A stretch of DNA of 64,000 bases from DUPQ01 sp964563155 (GCA_964563155.1 CAZLVL010000004.1:1-64000), one strand, 5' to 3'; counted from the first letter of the stretch, positions 32,766 to 42,778 are shown. Notes: generated by a model not told the origin, from the letters alone. A program made the numbers and translations.

Positions 32766-33371
32766 ATGCCAGGAATTGATAGGATATACCAAAAGATAAT
32801 TGAAGACGCTCAAGCTGAGGGCAAATCTCTTGTAGATAAGGCATCTTTAGAAAGAGACCAATCTTTTAATGCTCAACAATTACAATTGGACAGTTACCAA
32901 GAAAAACAATTGGAAGCTGCCAAAGTAGAAGGAGAGAACATTTTAAGAAGATCTCAGGCTAATAGAAATCTAGAAGGTAAAAAGCAAATACTTTCTGTAA
33001 AACAAGACCTTATATCTCAAGCTTTTGATAAAGCTTATGAGAAGATGATGAAATTAGAGGGGAAAAAGGTTTTAGACCTATATATTTCCCTTATAAAGTC
33101 ATGTCTTAATGAAGGAGAGAACGAAATTATTTTAAGCCAGCAGGATAAGCAAGATATGGGTCAAGATATTTTAGCCTATTTTGACAATAATCCTGTAGAA
33201 AATGCAAAGGTCCTTTTATCTTCTACACATATTTCTGAAGATAGGGGAGTAATAGTTAGAAATGGAAAGATTTATTCCAATTCTACATTTTCTACCCTCT
33301 TAAAATACAAAAAAAGCGATCTGGATGTGGATGTGATGAATATACTTTTTGAAGGGAGCAAGGCAGATTGA
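32766..33371 (+). CDS. ntpE: V-type ATPase subunit E
   Basis: Peripheral stalk subunit partnering NtpF. The 201-residue protein has a long N-terminal helix (MPGIDRIYQKIIEDAQAEGK...) rich in Gln, Glu and Ala, then a compact C-domain (about 95-200). The ATG at 32766, 1 nt after the ntpK stop, fits the family better than the GTG at 32754 inside ntpK. The stop TGA overlaps the TTG start of ntpC. Confidence 0.88.
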   Translation: MPGIDRIYQKIIEDAQAEGKSLVDKASLERDQSFNAQQLQLDSYQEKQLEAAKVEGENILRRSQANRNLEGKKQILSVKQDLISQAFDKAYEKMMKLEGKKVLDLYISLIKSCLNEGENEIILSQQDKQDMGQDILAYFDNNPVENAKVLLSSTHISEDRGVIVRNGKIYSNSTFSTLLKYKKSDLDVDVMNILFEGSKAD

Positions 33372-34318
33372 TAGATTCTTCAAAATATGCATACTCTGTT
33401 GGTAGAGTACGCGTTAGCGAAAACTATATGCTGGATAACCTTAGTTTTTTAAGGCTTTTAGATGCTAAGGATCTAAAAGATGCAAAAAGACTCCTTGTTG
33501 AAAATAGATACAAGGATTTTGATAACTACACAGATATGCTAGATAACCAACTTTTAGAACTTTATAGCTATCTTAGAAGTATATTGCCAGACTTGAAGGT
33601 TTTTGATGCCTTTTTCTTTAAATATGATTTACATAATATTAAGGTTTTACTAAAATCTGAATTTTTAGAAAAAGCTCATGATGCCTTTTTATCTAATTTA
33701 GGGGTCTTGTCCATAGATGATATGAAAAACGCCTTAAAAGAAAGAGATTTCTCTAAGTTGCCTCCTCTTATACAAGAAGCTGTAAGAGAAAGCATAGAAG
33801 CCTTTTCAAAAAGTGAAGATCCCCAATTAATAGACCTGATAATGGATAAAGCCTATTATGAATACTTCAACAATATATTAAACAAATCAGGTGATAAGTT
33901 TTTAAAAGATTTTGCCAGGCTTCAAACTGATCTTTTAAATATTAAGGCATTTATAAGGATAAAAAGAATTTTTAAAGACTACTCATTTATAAATAAGACC
34001 CTAATAGAGGGAGGAAGTATAAAAATAGATGAGTATAGGGAATTTTTCTTAGAAGACTTGGAAAGCTTTTTTACCTATATCAAAAAGACTGAATATGAAA
34101 AAATCCTAGAAGGAAAAGATATAGAGAAAAACTGTGATGATTTCATGACCAGTTTTTTAAGAAGTAATAAGTATGATCCTATTGGTATAGCAGCCATAGT
34201 TGGATACCTTATGGGTAAGGAAACTGAGATTAAAAACGCTAGAATTATTTTAATGGGTAAGGCCAACAAGATAGACAAGGAAACAACCCGAGAAAGATTG
34301 AGGTTAACCTATGTATAA
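33368..34318 (+). CDS. ntpC: V-type ATPase subunit C (d-type)
   Basis: Funnel-shaped subunit (AC39/d family) that couples the central stalk to the K ring. The 316-residue helical protein includes YAYSVGRVRVSENYML near the start and FDAFFFKYDLHNIKVLLKS (about 78-96), a family hallmark, with repeated three-helix units. The TTG start at 33368 overlaps the ntpE stop by 4 nt (TTGA), indicating translational coupling. ntpG overlaps its end by 8 nt. Confidence 0.9.
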   Translation: MIDSSKYAYSVGRVRVSENYMLDNLSFLRLLDAKDLKDAKRLLVENRYKDFDNYTDMLDNQLLELYSYLRSILPDLKVFDAFFFKYDLHNIKVLLKSEFLEKAHDAFLSNLGVLSIDDMKNALKERDFSKLPPLIQEAVRESIEAFSKSEDPQLIDLIMDKAYYEYFNNILNKSGDKFLKDFARLQTDLLNIKAFIRIKRIFKDYSFINKTLIEGGSIKIDEYREFFLEDLESFFTYIKKTEYEKILEGKDIEKNCDDFMTSFLRSNKYDPIGIAAIVGYLMGKETEIKNARIILMGKANKIDKETTRERLRLTYV

Positions 34319-34625
34319 TGCAGCAATAATAGGAAAGCACGATGATATCTTAGCCTACAAGGCGGTTGGATTAGCTGCCTATGATGTGGATGAATATAAT
34401 TTTGCTGATTTAGTTAAGCAATTAGAAAGACAAAACTTTGCAGTTATTTTTGTAATAGAAGATATTTATGAACTTAACGCAGATATTATAGATAAATATA
34501 CAGACAGTGTATTGCCAGCCTTTATAGCTATTCCTGGGATTAAGGGAGCTACAGGCATCGGTATAAGGAATATTCGAAAAAGTACTGAACGTGCAATTGG
34601 TGTAGATATACTGGCTAATGATTAG
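34311..34625 (+). CDS. ntpG: V-type ATPase subunit F
   Basis: Small central-stalk subunit, called NtpG in Enterococcus and F in other systems. The 104-residue Rossmann-like protein begins MYNAAIIGKHDDILAYKAVGL and has FAVIFVIEDIYE and PAFIAIPGIKG, matching the family. It binds subunit D inside the A3B3 head. It overlaps ntpC by 8 nt; ntpA follows after 13 nt. Confidence 0.9.
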   Translation: MYNAAIIGKHDDILAYKAVGLAAYDVDEYNFADLVKQLERQNFAVIFVIEDIYELNADIIDKYTDSVLPAFIAIPGIKGATGIGIRNIRKSTERAIGVDILAND

Positions 34626-34638
34626 AATGGAGAGTCAT

Positions 34639-36405
34639 ATGAGTAAAGGTACCATAACAAAAGTATCAGGCCCCTTGGTTGTGGCAGAAAACATGCAAGA
34701 AGCAAATATGTTTGACGTGGTTAAGGTTAGTAGCCATGAACTAATAGGTGAGATTATCGAAATGAGAGGAGACAGTGCCAGTATTCAGGTTTATGAAGAA
34801 ACCTCAGGACTGGGCCCTGGAGAAAGTGTTGTAACAACCAACATGCCTCTTAGTGTTGAATTGGCACCTGGAATCATTGGAGGAATTTTTGATGGTATTC
34901 AAAGACCTCTAGAGGATATGAAAAGACTTTCAGGTTCTACTATTAAAAGAGGAATATCTTTGCCAAGTTTAGACAGAGAGAAAAAATGGGACTTCAAGCC
35001 TTTGAAAAAAGTTGGAGATCAAGTTGAGCCTGGAGATATCTTAGGAACAGTTGAAGAAACTGTATTAATAGAGCACAGGGTAATGGTACCTCACGATGTT
35101 TATGGAACAATAACTGAAATTTGTGAAGGTTCATTTAACATAGTAGAAACAATTGCAAAAGTTCAAGTTTCTGACAAAGAAACAAGGGATCTTTCTATGT
35201 TAACCAGATGGCCTGTTAGAAAACAGCGCCCCTATAAAATGAAGTTTACTCCAAGAGAACCACTGGTTACTGGACAAAGATCTGTTGACACCTTCTTTCC
35301 TTTAACAAAAGGTGGAATAGCAGCTATTCCAGGACCTTTTGGTAGTGGTAAAACAGTTGTTCAACACCAATTAGCTAAATGGTCTGATGCAGATATTGTA
35401 GTATACATTGGCTGTGGGGAAAGAGGAAATGAAATGACCGACGTTTTAACCGAGTTTCCCCAATTGATTGACCCTAGAAGCAATGAACCTCTTATGAAAA
35501 GAACAGTTTTGATTGCTAATACCTCAGACATGCCAGTAGCAGCTAGAGAAGCATCTATCTATACCGGTATTACCATTGCTGAGTATTATAGGGATATGGG
35601 TTATGATGTGGCAATTATGGCTGACTCCACATCTAGATGGGCGGAAGCCTTAAGAGAGATGTCTGCTAGACTAGAAGAAATGCCAGGAGAAGAAGGATAT
35701 CCAGCATACTTAGGTTCTAGATTGGCTCAATTCTATGAAAGAGCAGGTAGGGTAATGACCTTGTCTTCTGAAGAAAGACTAGGCTCTATAACCGCTATTG
35801 GAGCTGTTTCACCTCCAGGAGGAGATTTGTCAGAACCGGTTACCCAATCTACCATGCGTATTGTTAAGGTCTTTTGGTCTTTGGACTCTGCTTTAGCCTA
35901 TGCAAGACACTTTCCAGCTATTAACTGGCTAAACTCCTATTCTCTTTATGAGACTGTGCTAAATGAGTGGTCGGATGAGAATATCTCTAAAGATTACTCC
36001 AAACTAACAAGAGATGCCATGAGACTTCTTCAAGAAGAAGCTAACTTGCAAGAGATTGTAAGGTTAGTAGGAATAGACTCCTTGTCCAAACCTGAAAGAT
36101 TAATTTTAGAAGTTGCCAGGTCACTTAGAGAAGATTTTCTCTACCAAGATGCTATGCATCCCCATGACACATATTGTAGTTTAAATAAGCGCTATAAAAT
36201 GTTAAGTAGAATTATGGACTTCTACTATAAATCCCAAGAAGTTATTAAAAGAGATATTGATATTGAAGATTTGTTTGCTTTGCCAGTAAGAGAAAGAATT
36301 TCTCGTGCTAGATTAACCGAAGAGAGTGAAATTGATGATCATTTTAGAAGAATTGATGAAGAGATGGAGCAACAAATTAAGAATCTTACCCAGGCAGGTG
36401 TTTAA
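34639..36405 (+). CDS. ntpA: V-type ATPase catalytic subunit A
   Basis: Catalytic subunit of the V1 head. The 588-residue protein has the beta-barrel N-domain (MSKGTITKVSGPLVVAENM), the non-homologous insertion (about 110-200), Walker A GPFGSGKTV (about 232-240), Walker B VAIMADSTSRWAEALRE and the C-terminal helical domain. The ATG at 34639 with GGAGAG just upstream is preferred over 34618, which would overlap ntpG. ntpB follows after 2 nt. Confidence 0.96.
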   Translation: MSKGTITKVSGPLVVAENMQEANMFDVVKVSSHELIGEIIEMRGDSASIQVYEETSGLGPGESVVTTNMPLSVELAPGIIGGIFDGIQRPLEDMKRLSGSTIKRGISLPSLDREKKWDFKPLKKVGDQVEPGDILGTVEETVLIEHRVMVPHDVYGTITEICEGSFNIVETIAKVQVSDKETRDLSMLTRWPVRKQRPYKMKFTPREPLVTGQRSVDTFFPLTKGGIAAIPGPFGSGKTVVQHQLAKWSDADIVVYIGCGERGNEMTDVLTEFPQLIDPRSNEPLMKRTVLIANTSDMPVAAREASIYTGITIAEYYRDMGYDVAIMADSTSRWAEALREMSARLEEMPGEEGYPAYLGSRLAQFYERAGRVMTLSSEERLGSITAIGAVSPPGGDLSEPVTQSTMRIVKVFWSLDSALAYARHFPAINWLNSYSLYETVLNEWSDENISKDYSKLTRDAMRLLQEEANLQEIVRLVGIDSLSKPERLILEVARSLREDFLYQDAMHPHDTYCSLNKRYKMLSRIMDFYYKSQEVIKRDIDIEDLFALPVRERISRARLTEESEIDDHFRRIDEEMEQQIKNLTQAGV

Positions 36406-36407
36406 TT

Positions 36408-37805
36408 ATGATTAAAGAGTATAAGACAATTAATGAAATATATGGTCCTTTGATGATTGTAAAAGATGTAGAAAATGTAAAGTATGATGAGCTAGGTGAA
36501 ATAGAACTTGCCAATGGTGAAGTAAGAATGTGCAAGGTCTTAGAAATTGATAAGAAGAACGCTATAGTTCAACTTTTTGATAGTTCAGCAGGAATTAACC
36601 TAACCGATAGTAAGGTTAGATTCTTAGGTAAGAGCTTGGATCTTCCTGTATCAAAAGACATGTTAGGCAGAGTATTTGATGGTATGGGTAATCCCATAGA
36701 TAATGGGCCAGAAATTATTCCTGAAAAAAGAGTGGACATTAATGGTGAGCCTATTAATCCAACTGCTAGAAATTATCCCTCAGAATTTATTCAAACTGGA
36801 ATATCTTCAATAGATACCCTAAATACCTTGGTAAGAGGGCAAAAGCTTCCCATATTTTCTGGCTCTGGTCTACCACATCCAGAACTAGCAGCTCAAATAG
36901 CAAGACAAGCAAAAGTTCTACATACAGATGCTAACTTTGTTGTTGTATTTGCTACTATGGGTATAACCTTTGAAGAATCAGACTTCTTTATTAGGGACTT
37001 TACAAAAACAGGGGCCATAGACCGGACAGTTATGTTTATAAACTTGGCTAATGACCCACCAATTGAAAGAATATCCACACCAAGAATGGCTTTAAGTGCA
37101 GCAGAATACTTAGCTTTTGACCAAAACATGCATGTATTAGTTATACTTACCGACATAACCTATTATGCAGATGCTCTTAGAGAAGTATCAGCTGCTAAAA
37201 AGGAAGTTCCTGGAAGAAGAGGATATCCAGGTTATCTATATACCGACCTAGCAACCATGTATGAAAGAGCTGGAAGAAGATTGGATAGTGAAGGTTCTAT
37301 TACCTTAATACCTATACTTTCCATGCCAGAAGATGATAAAACCCATCCCATACCTGACTTAACAGGCTATATTACTGAAGGGCAAATAATTCTTTCAAGA
37401 GAATTGAATAAAAAGTCTATTTTACCTCCAGTGGATGTTATGCCTTCACTTTCTAGATTGAAAGACAAGGGAATTGGAAAGGGCAAAACCAGAGAAGACC
37501 ATGCTGACGTAATGAACCAACTTTTTGCAGCCTATTCAAGAGGTAGAGAGGTTAGGGAACTGGCTATCATCTTAGGGGAAGCTGCTTTGACAGAAACTGA
37601 TAAGTTGTATGCTAAATTTGCTGAAGATTTTGAAAACATTTATATAAACCAAAGCTTTACTCAAAACAGAAGTATTGAAGAGTCTTTGGATTTAGGTTGG
37701 AAGTTATTAGTAACCCTACCTAGAAGTGAAATGAAAAGAGTCCGTGATTCTAACCTAATAGGATATTACGACAAATTCAAGGAAGTGGAAGATGGCAAGG
37801 CTTAA
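36408..37805 (+). CDS. ntpB: V-type ATPase subunit B (non-catalytic)
   Basis: Non-catalytic nucleotide-interface subunit alternating with A in the hexameric head. The 465-residue protein starts IKEYKTINEIYGPLMIVKDV. It has the degenerate P-loop region KLPIFSGSGLPHPELAAQIAR, which lacks the GxxxxGKT of subunit A, as expected of subunit B, and TDITYYADALREVSAA. It overlaps ntpD by 14 nt. Confidence 0.96.
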   Translation: MIKEYKTINEIYGPLMIVKDVENVKYDELGEIELANGEVRMCKVLEIDKKNAIVQLFDSSAGINLTDSKVRFLGKSLDLPVSKDMLGRVFDGMGNPIDNGPEIIPEKRVDINGEPINPTARNYPSEFIQTGISSIDTLNTLVRGQKLPIFSGSGLPHPELAAQIARQAKVLHTDANFVVVFATMGITFEESDFFIRDFTKTGAIDRTVMFINLANDPPIERISTPRMALSAAEYLAFDQNMHVLVILTDITYYADALREVSAAKKEVPGRRGYPGYLYTDLATMYERAGRRLDSEGSITLIPILSMPEDDKTHPIPDLTGYITEGQIILSRELNKKSILPPVDVMPSLSRLKDKGIGKGKTREDHADVMNQLFAAYSRGREVRELAIILGEAALTETDKLYAKFAEDFENIYINQSFTQNRSIEESLDLGWKLLVTLPRSEMKRVRDSNLIGYYDKFKEVEDGKA

Positions 37806-38448
37806 TGTAAATCCTACCAGAATGGAACTTAATACCCTTAAAAAGAGATTATTAACCGCAAGACGGGGACATAAACTCCTAAAGGATAAAAGAGACGAAC
37901 TGGTAAAACAATTTATGAATATTGTCAGAGAAAACAAGGAGTTAAGAGAGATTTGTGAAAAAATGCTCTCTAAGGCCCAAAGCAACTTTTTGCTTTCTAG
38001 AGCTTCCATATCAGATTTAGTTATTGAAGAAAGTTTGATGTATCCTAAAAACAAGATTCGCTTGGATGTAAGGTCAAGAAATATAATGGGGGTTAGTGTC
38101 CCAATTATAACTAATATAGATGACACCCAAAAAGATACAAATATTTATCCCTATGGGATTTTAAGTACAGCAGCTGAATTGGACAATGCTCTTTATGATA
38201 TAACTGAGGTTTTACCTTATTTAATAAGGTTGGCAGAAAAAGAAAAAACTGTTCAACTTTTATCATCAGAAATTGAAAGAACCAGAAGAAGGGTTAATGC
38301 CTTAGAATATGTTATGATTCCTCAGCTAGAAGAAACCATAACCTATATAACCATGAAGCTAGAAGAAAACGAAAGAGGAAACACTTCTCGTTTGATGAAG
38401 GTTAAAGATATGATGATAAAAGAAATGAGAAGTAAGGAAGAAGAATAG
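37792..38448 (+). CDS. ntpD: V-type ATPase subunit D
   Basis: Central rotor shaft. The 218-residue protein begins MARLNVNPTRMELNTLKKRLLTA (family start, in part) and forms two long antiparallel helices with the conserved RRVNALEYVMIPQLEETI near 150-167. It overlaps ntpB by 14 nt and is the last gene of the nine-gene operon. The 3' region is T-rich (CTTTTCCTTCTTTTTG) but I see no convincing stem. Confidence 0.94.
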   Translation: MARLNVNPTRMELNTLKKRLLTARRGHKLLKDKRDELVKQFMNIVRENKELREICEKMLSKAQSNFLLSRASISDLVIEESLMYPKNKIRLDVRSRNIMGVSVPIITNIDDTQKDTNIYPYGILSTAAELDNALYDITEVLPYLIRLAEKEKTVQLLSSEIERTRRRVNALEYVMIPQLEETITYITMKLEENERGNTSRLMKVKDMMIKEMRSKEEE

Positions 38449-38498
38449 CTATCTTTTCCTTCTTTTTGATAAATACTGCTCCTTTTTGTATAAAAATC

Positions 38499-38526
38499 TT
38501 GTTTTTTAAGTCTTTACCCATATAAT
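38499..38526 (+). promoter_or_regulatory. Possible promoter of the SpoIID-queA-tgt-yajC unit
   Basis: TTGTTT (38499-38504), 16 nt and TATAAT (38521-38526). A second TATAAT at 38532-38537 lacks a good -35. The leader to the next gene is about 105 nt. Confidence 0.55.
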
Positions 38527-38640
38527 GTTACTATAATTATTGATTTTATTTCTAATAAATTTGTAGTAATATAAGAGATAAGAACTTAAGATTGAAAAGA
38601 TAGAGAATACTAAAGATAAATCTACTATAAGAGGTGTTGC

Positions 38641-40242
38641 ATGAAAAATAGAAAAATATTGAAAAGAATCATTATACCCATACTGATTATTGTTTTTTGT
38701 ATAAACTTTGCTTCTATTTCACAAGCAGCGCTTTATGCTCCTGCAAATATAAAGGTAGGTCTTTTTTTTGATACCACTGCAAAAGGCTCATATGTCTTAT
38801 CAAGTCCCTTTAAATTTTCTTTATTCATAAACACAGGCCTAGAAGAAATTGAGGTTGCTAATGTTGGACGGCCTGTAAGAGTGGAAAAAGATTCCTCTAG
38901 TAATGGTTATCATATAGTAGCTAACATAGGTTTTCTTACCTATGAAGAAGCTTTTTTATACACAGAAGAGTTATTGTTAAATGGCATATCTTCTTTTGTA
39001 GTATTTAAACAGCAAGATTGGTGGCAGGTTTGGATTGGCCAATACAGTAGTGAAGAAAGTATGACCCAAGCTGTAGCTGAGGTTTATGCTGGATATGCAG
39101 ATATTTTTACTGAAATAGTTAAACCTTCAGATAGTAGAATTATTATAAAAGAAAGAGATTCAGATAAAATTCTTTTTGGAACAGCTAGTAAAAGTGGAAC
39201 AATTACAGCAAGAACTTGGGAAGGAAACAGTCCAAGCCAAAATTATGTTTATCTAGAAAACAAGGCCTATAGAGGAAATTTGAATTTCAAATTTATAAAA
39301 TCTAATGAGTTATCTGCTATTAATGAATTGCCCTTAGAAGAATATGTCTATGGGGTAGTTCCTCTAGAAATTGGCGTAACCGTTCATGATGAGGCTCTTA
39401 ATGCCCAAGCCATAGTTGCTAGAACCTATGCCCTTTGTCAAAATAAGCATGCAGATTATGGAATTAATGTATGTAACACCACCTGTTGTCAGGTTTATGG
39501 AGGCTATAGTGCAGAATCCAGAAGGACCAATGAAGCTACTGACAGAACAACAGGTATAGTTGTTACCTATAAAGGTGTTATAGTCACCCCCTATTATTTT
39601 TCTTCCTCTGGTGGCTATACTGAAAATTCAGAAAACGTTTGGGTTTCTTCAGTTCCTTACTTAAAGGCTGTAGTGGACGATTATGATATAAATAGGACTT
39701 GGACCTATACCTACTCCTTAACCGAGATGACCAATCATATAAGAAGCTTAGGTCATGATATAGGGGAAGTTAAAAAGGTGGTAGTGGACTCTAATTCTAG
39801 TACTGGAAGAGTTTTAGCTATGACCATATCAGGAACAAGAGGAAGCGTAACCTTCTTAAAATCCAATGTTAGAGAGGCTTTTCCTAACTCCTTACCCAGT
39901 CAGTTGTTTATCCTTGGTAATCAAACAACAGTAAAGGTTATGGATGCCTTTGGCAATATTGTTACCCAAGTATTAGATAGGTCTTCAATTAGAGGACTTT
40001 ATGCTACAAGTAAATTAACCTCTTCTTCTGTAAATATTCAAAAGAATGGTTCTGTTGAAAGAATAACCCTAATAAGTAGTGGAAAAGCCAATGAGATAGT
40101 GGTTTCTGGTAGAGGAAGTGGCCATGGAGTTGGTATGGCCCAATGGGGAGCCATAAATATGGCAGAAGATGGCTATACTTATGATAGGATTATAAAATAC
40201 TTCTATACAGGGGTGGAGTTGGAAACAATAACCTTACGTTAA
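38641..40242 (+). CDS. SpoIID/LytB domain protein (peptidoglycan lytic enzyme-like)
   Basis: Secreted protein with the SpoIID/LytB domain; SpoIID is a lytic transglycosylase that acts on denuded glycan strands. The 533-residue protein has a signal-like N-terminus (basic, then IIPILIIVFCINF, with likely cleavage after SISQA) and an intermediate domain. The SpoIID domain (about 215-520) has LPLEEYVYGVVPLEIG, where the first Glu region matches the catalytic site, LNAQAIVARTYAL, YYFSSSGGYTENSENVW and GRGSGHGVGMAQWGA. Whether this organism sporulates cannot be told; such proteins also occur in non-sporulating Firmicutes. AGAGGTG precedes the ATG. Confidence 0.88.
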   Translation: MKNRKILKRIIIPILIIVFCINFASISQAALYAPANIKVGLFFDTTAKGSYVLSSPFKFSLFINTGLEEIEVANVGRPVRVEKDSSSNGYHIVANIGFLTYEEAFLYTEELLLNGISSFVVFKQQDWWQVWIGQYSSEESMTQAVAEVYAGYADIFTEIVKPSDSRIIIKERDSDKILFGTASKSGTITARTWEGNSPSQNYVYLENKAYRGNLNFKFIKSNELSAINELPLEEYVYGVVPLEIGVTVHDEALNAQAIVARTYALCQNKHADYGINVCNTTCCQVYGGYSAESRRTNEATDRTTGIVVTYKGVIVTPYYFSSSGGYTENSENVWVSSVPYLKAVVDDYDINRTWTYTYSLTEMTNHIRSLGHDIGEVKKVVVDSNSSTGRVLAMTISGTRGSVTFLKSNVREAFPNSLPSQLFILGNQTTVKVMDAFGNIVTQVLDRSSIRGLYATSKLTSSSVNIQKNGSVERITLISSGKANEIVVSGRGSGHGVGMAQWGAINMAEDGYTYDRIIKYFYTGVELETITLR

Positions 40243-40243
40243 T

Positions 40244-41269
40244 ATGAAAAAAAGTGATTTTTATTATGACCTACCTGAAAACTTAATAGCTCAGCATCCT
40301 ATTGAAAAAAGAGACCAGTCAAGACTCTTGGTTCTAGATAAAAAAAATGGATTAATAAATCATAGAGATTTTAAAGATATTTTAGAATATTTGCAAAAAG
40401 GAGATTGCCTGGTTTTAAATGAGACTAAGGTAATACCTGCTAGGCTTTTAGGTAATCCAGAAAACAGTAAATCTATAGTGGAGATCTTATTACTAAAAAG
40501 ATTAAGCCAAAATGAATGGGAAGTAATGGTAAGACCTGGTAAAAAGGCTAATATTGGTAAAAAGCTGATTTTTGGAGATGGCCTTTTAAAAGCAGAGGTC
40601 TTAGATATAGTTAACTTTGGCAATAGGGTAGTGCGGTTTTCCTATGAAGGAATTTTTGAGGAAATTTTAGACCAAGTGGGAATTATGCCCCTTCCCCCAT
40701 ATATCCATGAAAAACTGGAAGATAAAAATAGATACCAGACTATTTATGCTAAAAAAGAAGGATCTTCAGCTGCACCAACTGCAGGACTTCACTTTACCCA
40801 AGATGTTTTATCAGCCCTTGAAGAAAAAGGGGTTAATATAGTTAAGTTGACCTTGCATGTTGGAATGGGGACCTTTAGGCCGGTTAAAAGTGAAAACATC
40901 CTAGACCATAAGATGCACTCTGAATACTATTATATAAACCAAGAGACTGCTAATATAATAAATGAGACTAAAAAGAAGGGTAAAAAGGTTTGGGCCTGTG
41001 GTACTACCAGTATCAGAGTTTTAGAAGGAGCCTCTGATGATTTGGGACTTTTAAGTGAAAAAGAAGGTTATACTGATATTTTTATTTATCCAGGCTATAC
41101 TTTTAAGGTAGCAGATGGACTTTTAACCAACTTCCATTTGCCTGAATCCACCCTCATTATGTTGGTAAGTGCAATGGCTGGAAGAGAAGCCATACTAAAG
41201 GCTTACCAAGAAGCTATTGATAGACAATACAGGTTTTTCTCTTTTGGAGATGCCATGTTAATAATATAA
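40244..41269 (+). CDS. queA: S-adenosylmethionine:tRNA ribosyltransferase-isomerase QueA
   Basis: Transfers and isomerises the ribose of SAM onto preQ1 in tRNA to make epoxyqueuosine. The 341-residue protein has the family motifs DFYYDLPENLIAQHP, RDQSRLLVLD, LNETKVIPARL, PLPPYI, SSAAPTAGLHFT and LHVGMGTFRPV. It is followed 12 nt later by tgt. Together with queT it indicates queuosine made from an imported precursor, as no queCDE/queF genes occur in this window. Confidence 0.96.
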   Translation: MKKSDFYYDLPENLIAQHPIEKRDQSRLLVLDKKNGLINHRDFKDILEYLQKGDCLVLNETKVIPARLLGNPENSKSIVEILLLKRLSQNEWEVMVRPGKKANIGKKLIFGDGLLKAEVLDIVNFGNRVVRFSYEGIFEEILDQVGIMPLPPYIHEKLEDKNRYQTIYAKKEGSSAAPTAGLHFTQDVLSALEEKGVNIVKLTLHVGMGTFRPVKSENILDHKMHSEYYYINQETANIINETKKKGKKVWACGTTSIRVLEGASDDLGLLSEKEGYTDIFIYPGYTFKVADGLLTNFHLPESTLIMLVSAMAGREAILKAYQEAIDRQYRFFSFGDAMLII

Positions 41270-41281
41270 AGGAAAATACAA

Positions 41282-42409
41282 ATGAGTAAATATCCAGTAA
41301 CCTATGAACATATTCACACATGTAAACAATCAGGAGCCAGACATGGTATAGTCCATACCCCTCATGGGTCCTTTGAAACTCCAATGTTTATGCCAGTTGG
41401 TACCAATGCAACTGTAAAAGGAGTCTCTCCCAGGGATTTAAAGGAATTGGGTGCAAAGATTATTCTATCTAACACCTACCACCTTTACTTAAGACCTTCT
41501 GACCAATTGATTAAAGAGGCTGGAGGACTACATAAGTTTATGAATTGGGATGGTCCAATTTTAACAGACAGTGGAGGCTTTCAAGTTTTTAGCTTGAATA
41601 AGTTAAGAAAAATTGAAGAAGAAGGGGTTACTTTTAGAAGTCACATAGATGGCTCTACCCATCTATTTACTCCGGAAAAGGTCATGGACATTCAGACTAA
41701 TTTAGGCTCAGACATTATAATGGCTTTTGATGAGTGTGCTCCTTATCCTGCTGATAGAAAATATATTAACAATTCCTTGGAAAGAACCACTAGATGGTTA
41801 GAAAGATGTGTCAAGAGCCATCATAACACAAAAAATCAAGCCCTTTTTGGAATAGTTCAAGGGGGTATGTATGGAGACTTAAGAGAAAAAAGTGCCAAAG
41901 AAATCACCTCATTCGATCTGCCAGGTTATGCCATAGGTGGTTTAAGTGTAGGAGAGCCAGGGGAGCTCATGTATGAAATGCTAGAGCATGTAACCCCCTT
42001 ATTACCCTTTGATAAACCTAGATATCTTATGGGTGTTGGGACCCCTGATTATCTAATTGAAGGAAGTATTAGGGGAATAGACATGTTTGATTCTGTTTTA
42101 CCTACTAGAATAGGAAGAAATGGAACTGTTATGACCTCAAAGGGCAGACTAATAGTTAGAGATGCCAAGTATGCTAGAGACTTTAGTCCAATGGATGAAG
42201 AATGCGATTGTTATGCCTGTAAAAACTTTACAAAAGGCTATATTAGGCATTTGTTAAAAAGTGATGAAATACTGGCACTTTATCTAACAACAATACATAA
42301 TTTGAAATTTTTGCTTGACTTAATGGATAAAATAAGGCAATCTATAAAGGTAGATAAACTTTTAGACTTCAAAAACGAATTCTACGAAAAGTATGGATAT
42401 TTAAAATAA
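41282..42409 (+). CDS. tgt: tRNA-guanine transglycosylase
   Basis: Exchanges guanine-34 of GUN-anticodon tRNAs for preQ1. The 375-residue TIM-barrel enzyme has HGSFETPMFMPVGT, the catalytic-region DSGGFQVFSL (about 95-104), MAFDECAPYP with the other active-site Asp, GGLSVGEP, the nucleophile Asp region DSVLPTRIGRNG, and the zinc site CDCYACKNFTKGYIRHLL with the final His further on. Operon with queA and yajC. Confidence 0.97.
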   Translation: MSKYPVTYEHIHTCKQSGARHGIVHTPHGSFETPMFMPVGTNATVKGVSPRDLKELGAKIILSNTYHLYLRPSDQLIKEAGGLHKFMNWDGPILTDSGGFQVFSLNKLRKIEEEGVTFRSHIDGSTHLFTPEKVMDIQTNLGSDIIMAFDECAPYPADRKYINNSLERTTRWLERCVKSHHNTKNQALFGIVQGGMYGDLREKSAKEITSFDLPGYAIGGLSVGEPGELMYEMLEHVTPLLPFDKPRYLMGVGTPDYLIEGSIRGIDMFDSVLPTRIGRNGTVMTSKGRLIVRDAKYARDFSPMDEECDCYACKNFTKGYIRHLLKSDEILALYLTTIHNLKFLLDLMDKIRQSIKVDKLLDFKNEFYEKYGYLK

Positions 42410-42424
42410 TCGGAGGAGTATATA

Positions 42425-42778
42425 ATGTTAAATTTGATCTTAGCAGCAACAGAAGGTGAACCTACTACCAATTGGACATCCTTAATTTTAATTGTTGTGG
42501 TGTTTGTAGTAATGTATGCAATTATTCTTATACCTCAAAGAAAGAAAGATAAGAAGCTAAAACAAATGCTTTCTGAACTTAAATCTGGAGATACTGTTTG
42601 TACTATAGGCGGTGTTGTAGGAAAAATCTTGGTTGTTAATGATGACGATATAGTAATCGAAACTTCTATTGAAAGAAGTAAGTTACAACTTAAAAAATGG
42701 GCAGTTAGAAATGTTGAAACTGCTGATGATGATTCCTCTTCTGATGGCCAACCTACTGGCGAAATCGAAAGCAAGTAA
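42425..42778 (+). CDS. yajC: Preprotein translocase accessory subunit YajC
   Basis: Membrane protein associated with the SecDF complex. The 117-residue protein has one membrane helix (about 16-38, WTSLILIVVVFVVMYAIIL) followed by the family IPQRKKDKKLKQMLSELKSGDTVCTIGGVVGKI and a charged tail. tgt-yajC is a conserved pair. The usual followers secD and secF are absent: a terminator comes next. CGGAGG precedes the start. Confidence 0.94.
   Translation: MLNLILAATEGEPTTNWTSLILIVVVFVVMYAIILIPQRKKDKKLKQMLSELKSGDTVCTIGGVVGKILVVNDDDIVIETSIERSKLQLKKWAVRNVETADDDSSSDGQPTGEIESK

Noticed and set aside
37755..38126. Minus-strand frame of 123 codons opposite ntpB/ntpD
   Set aside because: Antisense of two conserved overlapping genes, with serine/leucine-rich composition and no start signals.
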